Of a stretch of DNA of 64,000 bases, positions 1-9,075 are shown piece after piece; position 1 is the first letter of the stretch, and each line of letters starts with the position of its first letter. The notes beneath the pieces are model-generated. The model worked only from the letters and a program-made list of their open reading frames with translations, was not told the origin of the DNA and made no database searches. The stretch is from positions 496,001 through 560,000 of the forward strand of contig NZ_JBHRXI010000010.1 in NCBI RefSeq assembly GCF_042648365.1, read 5' to 3'. Position numbers and translations under genes: made by a program. This DNA comes from Lutimaribacter_A marinistellae. GTDB lineage: Bacteria > Pseudomonadota > Alphaproteobacteria > Rhodobacterales > Rhodobacteraceae.

Positions 1-545
1 CCATCCGGTACCATGACAGCACCACCTATTTCGGGCGCTGGGCCGACCTTGCCCGCGAAGCCGGCCCAGAGGTCCGGGTCTACCTCTATGAAACATGGCA
101 TTGGGTCGATGACCCGGCGGGATGGACGAACCGTCTGGAAGGTGACCGCGCGCCTTATTGGGAGAACGCCATCTTGCTGCCCGATCTTGCCCGCCACCCT
201 GAGCGACCGGCCCACATGATTCCGGCCGGAACGGTCATGGCCCGGCTGATGGCAGAGATCGAGGCCCGCGGCGGGGTCGATGGCATCCCCGGCCCCGAGG
301 CGCTGTTCGGCGTCGATGACCAAGGACGCCCGGACAAGATCCACCTTGGCGACCTTGGAAAGTATCTTGTCGCGCTGACCCATTTCGCGGTTCTCTACCA
401 GCGCTCGCCCGTGGGCCTGCCCTATCGCCTGACCCGTGCGGATGGCAGCCCCGCCGACCCACCGACACCCGAGGCCGCGCGCCTGATGCAGGAGGTGGTG
501 TGGGAAACCGTCACCTCGGACCCGATGACAGGGGTTGCACAATGA
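1..545 (+). CDS. SGNH-hydrolase-like protein, C-terminal part (5' end outside window)
   Basis: The reading frame is open from base 3 of the window to a TGA at 543-545, so the N-terminus, including any nucleophile Ser block, lies upstream. The visible part aligns by eye with the N-terminal domain of the next gene: VRVYLYETWHW here against ARVFLQEVWHDM there, and a common end around SPVGLPYRL / SPEGLPRRL. A D-x-x-H (DKIH, Asp codon at 333-335) matches the place of the catalytic Asp/His pair of SGNH esterases. The stop overlaps the start of the next gene (ATGA), so the two are translationally coupled and are probably tandem paralogues. A surface polysaccharide esterase is a reasonable inference from the neighbouring exopolysaccharide genes; the substrate cannot be read from the sequence. 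Confidence 0.75.
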   Translation, partial: IRYHDSTTYFGRWADLAREAGPEVRVYLYETWHWVDDPAGWTNRLEGDRAPYWENAILLPDLARHPERPAHMIPAGTVMARLMAEIEARGGVDGIPGPEALFGVDDQGRPDKIHLGDLGKYLVALTHFAVLYQRSPVGLPYRLTRADGSPADPPTPEAARLMQEVVWETVTSDPMTGVAQ

Positions 546-3079
546 GCTGGCTTGCGACCATCACCGGTATCTTCTTTATCGGGCACAGCCTGTTCGGGCC
601 GACCAATCCGCAGATGATGGCGCAGGTTCTGGCTGATCGCGGCGTGACGGTCGAGGCGCAGATCATCAACGGCGCGCCACTGAGCTGGCAATGGGAGCAC
701 GGCGCCGATGCCGAGGGTACGAATGCGCGTACAACTCTGCCGACCGGGCGGTTCGACACGGTGATCCTGACGGAGGCGGTACCGTTGCACAACCACATCG
801 CCCATAGCGGTACTGCGGAAAATGCCAAGCGGTACTATGACCTTGCCGTGCGGGCGAACCCTCGGGCACGGGTGTTCCTGCAGGAGGTCTGGCACGACAT
901 GCGCTCGGGCAGCGGTGTCGATATTCCGTATGACGATCGCGACGACATACCCTGGCTTGAGCGGATCAAGCAGGATCTCGACACCTGGCACGGCGTTCTG
1001 GACAGCGTGAACGCCCAACGCCCCCACGGGGCCGAGCCGATGCGGCTGATCCCGGCGGCCCAGGCCCTTGCCTTGCTGGCCGGCGAGATCCGTGCAGGAT
1101 CGGTGCCGGGGATCCGGGGCATCGACGCCCTGTTCTCGGACGATATCCATCCCAACGATCTGGGCTTCTACTTTCTGACGATGGTTCAATATGCGACCGT
1201 TACGGGCGAGAGCCCCGAGGGGTTGCCCCGACGCCTGCAGGACCGCTGGGGCGGACGATACGCGGCGCCCAACCCCGCACAGGCGCAGGCCTTGCAGCGC
1301 ATCGCGTGGGCCGCGGTGGACGCTTATCGCGAAACGGCACCCCCGGCCCCGGCACCCGCGGCTGAACAGGCCGCGGCCCAAACGGCGGCAACCAGCACGG
1401 ACAGCTTCGAGAGCATCGCCACTCGGGCGCAGCCGGGGTTCGATCCCCCGCCCATTCCCGAAGGCCCCGTGCCGCTGGCCATCGGGTTGGCCGGGGTGAA
1501 TGACTGGTCGGCGCAACAGCCTTTCGTGGACGTGTTCAAGACCGCCCGCGAATGGGTGGGTCACCTGCCCGGCGAATGGGGCGGCGTCTCGCACGCGGAA
1601 CTGGATCAGGCGGGCTATCTCGACGAAAACGGCTGGCCGCAGGCCATCCCACCCGAGCTTGGCTCGATCGGGACGGTGATCCTGACGGACCTGCCCGAAG
1701 ACGCTAGCTCGGCCGCCGGTCGTTACGTTCTGAGCTTTGACGGGAAGGGCATCGTCGAGGTGACCGGTCGCGCAAGGAACGTGCGCTATGGAAACCAGCA
1801 GGTGTCGTTCGACTTTGCCCCCGGCGATGGATCGGTGGATATTCGAATCCAGCGCACCGATCTTGGCGGCGATTACGTGCGCAACATCCGTGTGATCAAG
1901 GAAGAGAACCTTGCCATCTACGAGGCCGGCGCGGTCTTCAACCCGATCTGGATCGACCATGTGATGGGGTTCGATGTCTATCGCTTCATGAACTGGATGC
2001 AGACGAACGGCTCGACCCAATCCGAGTGGCGGGACCGGCCCAAGCCCGGAGATTACACCTGGGGCCGCAACGGTGTTCCGGTCGAGGTGATGGTCGAACT
2101 TCTCAACCGCACTGGCGCGGACGGGTGGTTCAACATGCCCCACCTTGCAACCGACGAGTACATGCAGCGCTTTGCCGAGATCGTGCGAGATACCCTGTGG
2201 GTCGAGCAGAAAGCCTATGTCGAGTATTCGAACGAGGTCTGGAACTGGCAGTTCCCGCAGGCGCAGTGGGCCGAGGAGCAGGCCAAGGCGCGGTGGGAAA
2301 AAGAATATACTTGGGTTCAGTACTACGCCAAGCGCGCAGTCGAGATGTCACGGATCTGGACCGAGGTGTTTGGCGCGGCGGCGGATGAACGGTTGGTTCG
2401 CGTTGTCGCGACGCAAACCGGCTGGATCGGGCTGGAGGACGCGATATTGCTGGCGCCCGAGTGGGTCGCCGAGGAGAACGGTCGCGCGATCCCGGCCACG
2501 CATTTCGACGCCTATGCCGTGACCGGCTATTTCGGCGGCACTCTTGGCTGGGAAGACCGCGCGCCCATGGTCCGTCGATGGTTGGATGACAGCCTCGCAG
2601 CCGCGCGTGCAGCTGCCGAGGAACGGGGGCTGACGGGTGCTGCGCGGGACACATTCGTTCAGGCGCATCGCTATGATCTGGCGTCTGCACAGGCCTGGGC
2701 CGAAATCCGCGACGGTGCCGTCTCGGGCGATCCGGCGGACACGTTGCTGGCCAGTTTCGAGACGTTGTTCCCCCATCACGCCGAGGTCGCCGAACGCCAT
2801 GGTCTGGACCTGATCATGTACGAAGGCGGCACGCATGTGACGGCCTCTGCCGTTCTGGTCGATGACGTGGAACTGATGGAGTTCTTTCACCATCTCAACT
2901 ACAGCGCCGAGATGGGGGAGCTTTACCGCGAGATGATCGCGGGCTGGCATGCGGCAGGTGGCAAGCTGTTCAATGCCTTTCTCGACGTCTACCGCCCGAA
3001 CAAATGGGGAAGCTGGGGGCATCTGCGGCACTTGTCAGATGACAATCCGCGCTGGGATGCGCTGATCGGATACCGGTGA
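542..3079 (+). CDS. Fusion protein: SGNH-like domain plus glycosidase-like (clan GH-A type) domain
   Basis: 845 residues from the ATG at 542, which overlaps the previous stop as ATGA. Residues 1-240 form an SGNH-like domain with IGHSLF (candidate nucleophile Ser16) and DDIH (Asp200, His203). An Ala/Pro-rich linker follows at about 270-310. The remaining 530 residues resemble bacterial cellulose-binding/glycosidase-like proteins: EYSNEVWN holds the Asn-Glu pair typical of the clan GH-A acid/base (Glu565), and MYEGGTH supplies a candidate nucleophile (Glu761). No clear signal peptide is present, although the N-terminus is hydrophobic. The gene converges on a GT4 glycosyltransferase and heads an exopolysaccharide region, so a role in trimming or deacylating the polymer is inferred. 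Function is unproven; the fold assignment rests on motifs only. Confidence 0.7.
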   Translation: MSWLATITGIFFIGHSLFGPTNPQMMAQVLADRGVTVEAQIINGAPLSWQWEHGADAEGTNARTTLPTGRFDTVILTEAVPLHNHIAHSGTAENAKRYYDLAVRANPRARVFLQEVWHDMRSGSGVDIPYDDRDDIPWLERIKQDLDTWHGVLDSVNAQRPHGAEPMRLIPAAQALALLAGEIRAGSVPGIRGIDALFSDDIHPNDLGFYFLTMVQYATVTGESPEGLPRRLQDRWGGRYAAPNPAQAQALQRIAWAAVDAYRETAPPAPAPAAEQAAAQTAATSTDSFESIATRAQPGFDPPPIPEGPVPLAIGLAGVNDWSAQQPFVDVFKTAREWVGHLPGEWGGVSHAELDQAGYLDENGWPQAIPPELGSIGTVILTDLPEDASSAAGRYVLSFDGKGIVEVTGRARNVRYGNQQVSFDFAPGDGSVDIRIQRTDLGGDYVRNIRVIKEENLAIYEAGAVFNPIWIDHVMGFDVYRFMNWMQTNGSTQSEWRDRPKPGDYTWGRNGVPVEVMVELLNRTGADGWFNMPHLATDEYMQRFAEIVRDTLWVEQKAYVEYSNEVWNWQFPQAQWAEEQAKARWEKEYTWVQYYAKRAVEMSRIWTEVFGAAADERLVRVVATQTGWIGLEDAILLAPEWVAEENGRAIPATHFDAYAVTGYFGGTLGWEDRAPMVRRWLDDSLAAARAAAEERGLTGAARDTFVQAHRYDLASAQAWAEIRDGAVSGDPADTLLASFETLFPHHAEVAERHGLDLIMYEGGTHVTASAVLVDDVELMEFFHHLNYSAEMGELYREMIAGWHAAGGKLFNAFLDVYRPNKWGSWGHLRHLSDDNPRWDALIGYR

Positions 3080-3094
3080 GGGTCCGCTTTCTGC

Positions 3095-4309
3095 TCAATC
3101 GCTCGATGATGCGCTTGCTGCCGCGTGGAAGTATCCGGCAAGCTTCGTCGCCTCTGTGTCGATATCATGCCGGGCGCGCACCCGTTCGCGCCCGGCCTCA
3201 CCCATTGTCAGCAGTGTTTCGCGGGGTGTCGCCGCGGCGCTTGCAATGACCTCGGCCAGAGCATCGGCATCGCCTGCCGGAACAAGCCAGCCGGTTTTAC
3301 CCTGCTGCACAAGCTCGGGTGTCCCGGCGATGTAGGTTGCAATCACCGGACGGGCGGCGGCCATCGCCTCCATCACGACCATGGGGAGCCCTTCGGCAAA
3401 GCTGGGCATGACGAGCGCATTTGCGGCATCAAGTTGCGCGCGCACACCCTCCTGGTCGAGCCATCCGGTGAGGGTCACCATGCCCCGCAACCCGTGAGAG
3501 TCGATCGCGCGCTCGAGGTCGGGCCGCATTTCGCCGTCACCGACCAGCGCAAGGTGCAGTTCGGGCAAGCGGTCGCGAAGTCGGGCCAAGGCTTCGATCA
3601 GGATCATTTGACCTTTCTGCTCGACGAAGCGTCCAATGGAGACAAGGCGAAGAGGGCTGGTGGGCGGATCCTGTGGCGCATCAAAGGCGGCGGGTTCCAC
3701 ACCGCAATGCACCACCTTCAGCTTGTCCCAATTGTCGAAGGACGCCCATCTGCGCAGCTGGCTGCGCCCGAACTCGCTGACGCCGACCGCAAACGCGGCG
3801 CGATCAATCTTGTCGTTCAGCGACAGGGCGCGCGGGGCATCGAACTCTTCTGGTCCGTGCACGGTAAAGGAATATGTCGGCCCCCCCAGCGCATGCGCCA
3901 GCATTGCGACGGCCGTGGAGTTGGTGCCGAAATGGGCATGAAGGTGTTGAACCCCCTCTTCGGTGCAACGCCGGGCGACCCGTGCAGCCTCGGCCAGGTA
4001 GATGAGGTGACGGACCCGACCCACCTCGGAGCGGGTGCCGCATCGCCATGCCAACGCGGCAGCACGCCAGAACCGTGGCGAGAGCGCGTGCGGAACAAGC
4101 CCGGCCAAGAGGCGCAATGCCCTCTGATCCAGTACGTATTCGACGCGCTCCGCCTCGTCCCTGTCGCGACTATCGACCAGATCCGTATCGGGACGCCGCA
4201 TGGCAAGCCGCGTGATCGTGAATCCCTGCCGCTCCAGCGCCTGCATCTCACGCCGGATAAAGCTGTGCGAAGGCAGAGGATAGGTATTGAGGATATAGGC
4301 GAGTTTCAC
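3095..4309 (-). CDS. GT4-family glycosyltransferase
   Basis: GT-B fold retaining glycosyltransferase, probably adding a sugar from a nucleotide-sugar donor to a lipid-linked exopolysaccharide repeat. The N-terminus KLAYILNTYPLPSHSFIRRE is typical of WcaL/colanic-acid-type GT4 enzymes. The C-terminal donor domain carries SIGRFVEQKG, the E-x7-E block EGLPMVVMEAMA and PVIATYIAGTPELV. I prefer the GTG start at 4309 (VKLAYIL), which has AAGG about 8 bases upstream, over the TTG two codons earlier at 4315. About 404 residues, normal for the family. It is divergent from the flippase gene across a roughly 200 bp gap that must hold both promoters. Donor and acceptor sugars cannot be told from sequence. 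Confidence 0.88.
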   Translation of the reverse strand: MKLAYILNTYPLPSHSFIRREMQALERQGFTITRLAMRRPDTDLVDSRDRDEAERVEYVLDQRALRLLAGLVPHALSPRFWRAAALAWRCGTRSEVGRVRHLIYLAEAARVARRCTEEGVQHLHAHFGTNSTAVAMLAHALGGPTYSFTVHGPEEFDAPRALSLNDKIDRAAFAVGVSEFGRSQLRRWASFDNWDKLKVVHCGVEPAAFDAPQDPPTSPLRLVSIGRFVEQKGQMILIEALARLRDRLPELHLALVGDGEMRPDLERAIDSHGLRGMVTLTGWLDQEGVRAQLDAANALVMPSFAEGLPMVVMEAMAAARPVIATYIAGTPELVQQGKTGWLVPAGDADALAEVIASAAATPRETLLTMGEAGRERVRARHDIDTEATKLAGYFHAAASASSSD

Positions 4310-4519
4310 CAGCAAGGCCTTGTTTCACGGAGCGGTCGGTCCAGAGGTAACGCGCACGGGGTGACGAGGAAAGGCGGACGCTTGGCGAGGGGCCATTGCC
4401 CTTGGTTTTGTGTACCCTGCGCCACAACGAAACAGGCGACGGGGCTGGCCGATTGACCCTTGTAGCCGCGCTGCCTAGCCTGCCCCTCGGACGGCGGGGC
4501 GTCCGGCCTGAGACCAGTG

Positions 4520-5881
4520 ATGAACCGAATCCTTTCCGCATTTCAAGGTAGCAGCCTGATGTCGCGCGTGCTGCGCAGCGCGTCATGGGTAATGCTGGGC
4601 TATGGGCTGAGCCAGGCGCTGCGCCTTGCCTCGAACCTCGTGCTGACAAGGCTTCTGTTTCCCGAGGCCTTTGGCATGATGACCCTTGTGGGACTGGTCG
4701 TCGTCGGTATGCAATTGTTCTCGGATATCGGGATCGGCACATCGATCATTCAGAACAAGCGCGGCGACGAGCCCGATTTTCTTGATACGGCATGGACCTT
4801 GCAGGTGCTGCGCGGCTTCATCCTGTACGGGCTTGCATGTGCCGTGGCGGGACCTGTCGCGAGTTTCTACGGAGAGCCCGAGCTGGCGCGATATCTGCCG
4901 ATTGCGGCGCTCGCCCTGCTTTTGGCGGGTTTCAATCCGACCCGGATGGAGACCGCCAACCGGCACCTGATGATCGGGCGGCTGATCGTGCTGGACCTTT
5001 CAGCGCAGGTCATCGGCGTCATTTTCATGATTGGCGCGGCGATCATTCTGCAATCGGTGATGGCACTGGTCCTCGGCGGGGTCGTGCAGGCCGCGGCAAA
5101 GCTTGCGCTGATGCATTTCCTGTTGCCCGGACATCGAAATCGGCCGCGCTGGGAATCGGCGGCAGCAAAGGAGCTGATCCGCTTCGGCAAGTGGATCTTT
5201 CTGAGTACCGGGATGACCTTTCTGCTCAGCCAAGGCGACCGCGCGATCCTGGGTAAGTTTCTCAGCCTTGAAGTGCTTGGCCTGTACAATATCGGCTTCT
5301 TTCTCGGGAACTTCCCGATGATGCTGGGGCATGCGGTATTTCAACGCGTGATGATCCCCGTTTACCGCGACCGCCCCGACCAAGACAAAGGGGGTGCGTA
5401 CCTGCGCAAGATGCGCCTTCTGCGGGCGGGTCTAACCGTTGGAACGGCCGGCCTGTTACTGATCATGGCGCTGGTGGGACCGGCCCTGGTCGGAGTGCTT
5501 TACGACGACCGCTACCTCATGTCCGGGCCGATGGTTGCGCTGATCGCCACCGCGTTCCTGCCGCAGGCGATTTTCATGACATATGACGCCGGCGCCTTGG
5601 CGGCGGGCGACGGGCGCAGCTTCTTTGTGACCATCATGCTGCGCGCGACGGGCCAGGCGCTGGCAATTCTGGCGGGCGTAAAGATGTTCGGCCTTGTCGG
5701 CGGCATCATGGGGATCGCCATCGCGGCGCTTGCCACCTATCCCGCGATCATCTGGGTCGCGCGCAAGCACAATGTCTGGGATCCGCGTCACGATGTACTG
5801 GCAGGTTCGGCCGCCTTGGCTGGCGCTGCACTGGTGCTGAGCATACATGGCGAGAAGATCTCGGCGCTGCTAGCGTTCTGA
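4520..5881 (+). CDS. Wzx-type oligosaccharide flippase
   Basis: Polytopic inner-membrane protein of the MATE/polysaccharide-transport superfamily, expected to flip undecaprenyl-linked repeat units to the periplasm for Wzy-dependent polymerisation. About 453 residues with many hydrophobic segments (for example AVAGPVASFYGEPE, MIGAAIILQSVMALVLGG, LIMALVGPALVGVLYDD) and the family hallmark near the N-terminus, SWVMLGYGLSQALRLASN. Starts at GTG 4517, ATG 4520 or ATG 4559 are possible; the last has AAGG about 10 bases upstream and may be the real one. It converges on the Wzz/GumC gene with only four bases between stops. No polymerase (Wzy) gene is visible here, so it is presumably outside the window. 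Confidence 0.85.
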   Translation: MNRILSAFQGSSLMSRVLRSASWVMLGYGLSQALRLASNLVLTRLLFPEAFGMMTLVGLVVVGMQLFSDIGIGTSIIQNKRGDEPDFLDTAWTLQVLRGFILYGLACAVAGPVASFYGEPELARYLPIAALALLLAGFNPTRMETANRHLMIGRLIVLDLSAQVIGVIFMIGAAIILQSVMALVLGGVVQAAAKLALMHFLLPGHRNRPRWESAAAKELIRFGKWIFLSTGMTFLLSQGDRAILGKFLSLEVLGLYNIGFFLGNFPMMLGHAVFQRVMIPVYRDRPDQDKGGAYLRKMRLLRAGLTVGTAGLLLIMALVGPALVGVLYDDRYLMSGPMVALIATAFLPQAIFMTYDAGALAAGDGRSFFVTIMLRATGQALAILAGVKMFGLVGGIMGIAIAALATYPAIIWVARKHNVWDPRHDVLAGSAALAGAALVLSIHGEKISALLAF

Positions 5882-5885
5882 GGAG

Positions 5886-7160
5886 TCAGCCGGCGGCAGG
5901 TTTGTCGAGCGCGTCCCTGCGCCTCCGGCGGGAAAAGATCCAGCGTCGCCGCGGTCGGGTATCAAGGATCGGCACGGTCACCACCGGCGCTATGCCCAGT
6001 TCGCTTTCCATCTGGGTCGCGGATCGAATGACACCGCTGCGCAGATCCAGCAGGAAGGCCAGCGCAACCGCAAAGAAGAAACTTGCCGCGCCGCCCAACA
6101 CGGCTTTTTTCTTGCGGCTCTCGGTCACCGGATAATCCGGTATGACCGCCTCTTCGATGACCATGAGGCGCTCGGACTGGCGTTCAGCTTCGAGGCGGAA
6201 CCCAAGCTCGGCCTCGAGACGGTTGGCATGGATGCGGTCCAGCTCGGCCCGGAGCTGTTCGAGTTCGCGCTCATAGGCGCCAAGCTGCCGTTCAAGCTGC
6301 GGGCTGGTCGAAATCAGCGCTTCAATCTCGCGCTTGTAATCCTCCAGCAAGGCCTCCTGAGCGTCGAGGACAGACAATTGTTCGCGGTACTCGCCCCTGA
6401 GGCGTTCGGCGGTCGCGGGACGCTCGTCGCGCCCGGCCTTGTCTATGGCGCGTTCCAATTCGATCCGTTCGCGGGCGATGGTCAGAAGCTCGGAGTTGAT
6501 GCTGCTGATTTCTTCCCGGCGCACTTCCAGACTGCTGGGCAGGACGAGATTGTTGTTGCGCCGGAAATCGGTGATTTCATCCTCGACGCTCGCGATCTCG
6601 GTCAGGAGCGACTGTTCCTGTGCATCGAAAAAGGCAAGCGTTTCACGCGCGTTCTCGATGCGGTTCTGCTTGCTCAGTTCCACCGTGCGCTGGCCGAACT
6701 CATGTGCGATCTGCTGGGCAAGCAGAGCGGTCGGCATGCGTGCCGTGATTGTCAGGACGGAGATGGTTCCGTCATCGGCCATGCCGTCGCGCGCAGCCGC
6801 AACCCCGTCGATGCGGACGGATTGACGGAACCGGGCGACCTTTTCCTGCGTGGTCAGCGCCGGCAAATTCGCATAAAGGCCGTATTTTTCCATGGTCTCG
6901 AGAACCGAGTCCCGCGTCATCAGCCGATGCTGGATCGCCTGAAGCCGTCGGGCAGAGGACCCTTCGACCGTTGTCCGGGCAAGGTTGTCGGCGATCCGCG
7001 GCTGGGCGATCTGGATCACTTCGGAAGCTTCGTACTCGTGCTGTTGGCTCAACGCCCAAAACAAGGACAGCATGCAGCCGATAAGACTGACCAATACGAT
7101 CAGCAACGCACGTCGGCGCAACATGTGCAGGAAATCATCCAGTGATGCCAGTGAGCCCAT
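5886..7160 (-). CDS. Wzz/GumC-type polysaccharide chain-length and export protein
   Basis: Inner-membrane PCP-family protein controlling chain length and export of exopolysaccharide. 424 residues from the ATG at 7158-7160 (MGSLASLDDFLHMLRRR). There is a transmembrane helix at about 16-38 (LIVLVSLIGCMLSLFWAL), a long periplasmic part rich in coiled coil (residues 170-340, many E/R/L heptads) and a second transmembrane helix near 365-385 (GGAASFFFAVALAFLL). A short basic tail (WIFSRRRRRD) follows in the cytoplasm. It lacks the C-terminal BY-kinase domain found in ExoP/Wzc fusions; that role is probably filled by the separate ATPase gene just upstream (7303-8256). The 5' extension of the open frame beyond this ATG looks non-coding. 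Confidence 0.87.
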   Translation of the reverse strand: MGSLASLDDFLHMLRRRALLIVLVSLIGCMLSLFWALSQQHEYEASEVIQIAQPRIADNLARTTVEGSSARRLQAIQHRLMTRDSVLETMEKYGLYANLPALTTQEKVARFRQSVRIDGVAAARDGMADDGTISVLTITARMPTALLAQQIAHEFGQRTVELSKQNRIENARETLAFFDAQEQSLLTEIASVEDEITDFRRNNNLVLPSSLEVRREEISSINSELLTIARERIELERAIDKAGRDERPATAERLRGEYREQLSVLDAQEALLEDYKREIEALISTSPQLERQLGAYERELEQLRAELDRIHANRLEAELGFRLEAERQSERLMVIEEAVIPDYPVTESRKKKAVLGGAASFFFAVALAFLLDLRSGVIRSATQMESELGIAPVVTVPILDTRPRRRWIFSRRRRRDALDKPAAG

Positions 7161-7302
7161 AACTCGCTTTTCCGATTGGCGGGCGGATATCGCCCGGATT
7201 GCTTCGCACCCCGGTCGTCGAGCGCGACCGGAGCACAGAAGCATATCATGTCGACAAAACTAAGGCACGTCCCGCAGGAGGGGAGGTGAAATCACGCCGA
7301 TT

Positions 7303-8256
7303 TCAGGCCGCCTTTGCCCGCCCCCTGTTGAGAACGATCCCGAGAAGCGGTGCCGCGTCACCGATCACCTTCTCGCAGGCGCGGATCTCTTCGCCTGTCG
7401 TACGTGTCGCATCGGCAACCAGAAGCACCGCATCCACATTCGGCAGGAAGGCCTGCAGATCGTCCGAACGAAGTACCGCAGGCAGATCGTAAAGAACAAC
7501 GTCAGGAGACAGTTCGTCGATCATCTCGTCCAGTACGATCTCGGACGCGGGAGCCTGCAGGAGTTCCGACGCGTCCCGCACGGGTTCACCGGCGAGCCCC
7601 AGAGCAAGGGTATCGCTGCAACGGACAAGGTGTTCGTCGGCGCCGATATGGCCTTTGAGAAATTCTCGGGTACGGGCAGGGATATCCGTCAGGCCAAGCA
7701 GTGGCGCAATGCCCGGGTCGCGCAAGTTGAGATCGACCAGCAACGTACGGCTGTCGGGCACGCGCGCAAGGCTGAGCGCAAGGTTGACCGCGGTAAAGGT
7801 TGCTCCGCTGCCTGCGGTCGGGGCCGCGACGGCCACACGGCGCCAGCCGCGCGACTTGAGCGCGTGCAGTAGACGGGTGCGCAACAAATCGAACGCCTTC
7901 GCGGCAGGGTCTTCGCGGAAAAAACTGACAAGAGGCGACCGGGCAAGCAGGTGCTTGCGCATCCCCAGGGAGACGACCGGCAGCCGGTCCCAGGTGGCAG
8001 GCCGGGTCGCGGGCAACTGGATCTTTTCTGGCTGATCGTCGGTCATGTGCCGAATGTCCTGCGTTTCGATTGCAGGTTCGGCCCGCTTTTCTTCGGGCGC
8101 ACGGGGTGCCAATAGATCGCGACGCGATTCCGCCTCCAGCGCCGCGCGGCGCCGGAACGGACGCTGAACCTTGGTCGAATTCTCCGGACTCTCCGGTTTC
8201 TTCATCTGCACGGTATGCCCAATACTCGGGACGAGGGTCGTGTCATGATAAGCCAT
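7303..8256 (-). CDS. CpsD/CapB-like exopolysaccharide ATPase with degenerate P-loop
   Basis: 317 residues; the ATG at 8254-8256 is preceded by GGAG. It resembles the cytoplasmic BY-kinase half of Wzc/ExoP, which works with the neighbouring Wzz/GumC protein. After a 90-residue basic, disordered N-terminus, the ParA-like fold starts near residue 115 (AAKAFDLLRTRLLHAL). The P-loop reads APTAGSGATFT at 145-155: the lysine of GK[ST] is Ala152. A Walker A'-like LLVDLNLRDP and a Walker B-like VVLYDLP are present. No C-terminal tyrosine cluster exists (it ends NRGRAKAA). It may therefore not be an active tyrosine kinase; a scaffolding or weak ATP-binding role is inferred. Transcribed with the Wzz/GumC gene 143 bp downstream. 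Confidence 0.8.
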   Translation of the reverse strand: MAYHDTTLVPSIGHTVQMKKPESPENSTKVQRPFRRRAALEAESRRDLLAPRAPEEKRAEPAIETQDIRHMTDDQPEKIQLPATRPATWDRLPVVSLGMRKHLLARSPLVSFFREDPAAKAFDLLRTRLLHALKSRGWRRVAVAAPTAGSGATFTAVNLALSLARVPDSRTLLVDLNLRDPGIAPLLGLTDIPARTREFLKGHIGADEHLVRCSDTLALGLAGEPVRDASELLQAPASEIVLDEMIDELSPDVVLYDLPAVLRSDDLQAFLPNVDAVLLVADATRTTGEEIRACEKVIGDAAPLLGIVLNRGRAKAA

Positions 8257-8304
8257 ATTGTCGCTCCAGACCTGCCTATTACGCTGATGCCGAAAGCTCG
8301 GCTG

Positions 8305-9075
8305 TCAATAGCCTGTCTGCCGAAGCACGACACCGACTGTTTGCACCAGAATGGACAGGTCCGTCCCCAAGTTGAGTTTATGCAGGTACTCCGCATCTAC
8401 CTCGGCGCGGTAACCGAACCCTTTCTCGTTGCGTGCCGACACCTGCCAAAGCCCCGTGATTCCCGGTCGCAGACTGAAATAGGTTTCCGGCGTTCTGTAG
8501 AGCGGCAGCTGCTGCGGCAGCATCGGACGCGGCCCCACGATACTCATTTCCCCGGTCAACACGTTCCAAAGCTGCGGCAGCTCGTCGAGCGAGGTCTTCC
8601 GCAGGAAGTCTCCGACAGGTGTGATCCTGGGATCATTCTTGAGTTTTTGCGTGCTTTCCCATTCGGCGCGCAGAACGGGATCCTCGCGCAGGATTCGCTC
8701 CAGCGTTTCGTCGGCATTGGTGATCATCGTGCGCAGCTTGTAGATCGAGAACCTGCGTCCACCGCGGCCAAGGCGGGGCTGGGTGTAGAACGGGCGCCCG
8801 CCTTCAAGGTAAAGGGCAAGAGCGCAGAGCAGGATGATCGGCAGCGCTACTGGCAGCGACAGAATGACGAACAGAATGTCCAGCACCCGCTTGACGAAGC
8901 CGGAATAGAAGCCGCTGCTTGCCATTGTATCGGCAGCGTCTTCCCCTAAATACGGCAGTGTATTCCTCTCCGGTACCACGGCGACTTGCTCGTATTGCCA
9001 GTGCGACAGATGCAGCAGGCCGGAAAATGCGTGAGGCGTAGCCGGACGTACCAGCTTGGGCGTTTGGTCCTTCAT
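8305..9075 (-). CDS. ExoY-type undecaprenyl-phosphate sugar-1-phosphate transferase
   Basis: Priming enzyme of exopolysaccharide synthesis: it moves a hexose-1-phosphate from a UDP-sugar to undecaprenyl phosphate. 256 residues; the ATG at 9073-9075 follows a GGGGGGA ribosome site. A single membrane segment at about 65-90 (VKRVLDILFVILSLPVALPIILL) carries the usual KR-x-x-D motif. The catalytic part has YKLRTM, LRKTSLDELPQLWNVL, MSIVGPRPM and RPGITGLWQVSAR, all hallmarks of the bacterial sugar transferase family. It is the first gene of a leftward ExoY - CpsD-like - Wzz unit. The sugar (glucose or galactose) cannot be decided by eye. Confidence 0.93.
   Translation of the reverse strand: MKDQTPKLVRPATPHAFSGLLHLSHWQYEQVAVVPERNTLPYLGEDAADTMASSGFYSGFVKRVLDILFVILSLPVALPIILLCALALYLEGGRPFYTQPRLGRGGRRFSIYKLRTMITNADETLERILREDPVLRAEWESTQKLKNDPRITPVGDFLRKTSLDELPQLWNVLTGEMSIVGPRPMLPQQLPLYRTPETYFSLRPGITGLWQVSARNEKGFGYRAEVDAEYLHKLNLGTDLSILVQTVGVVLRQTGY

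Noticed and set aside
422..2143. 573-codon minus-strand open frame
   Set aside because: Antisense shadow of the SGNH/glycosidase gene; composition typical of GC-rich mirror frames, no family features.
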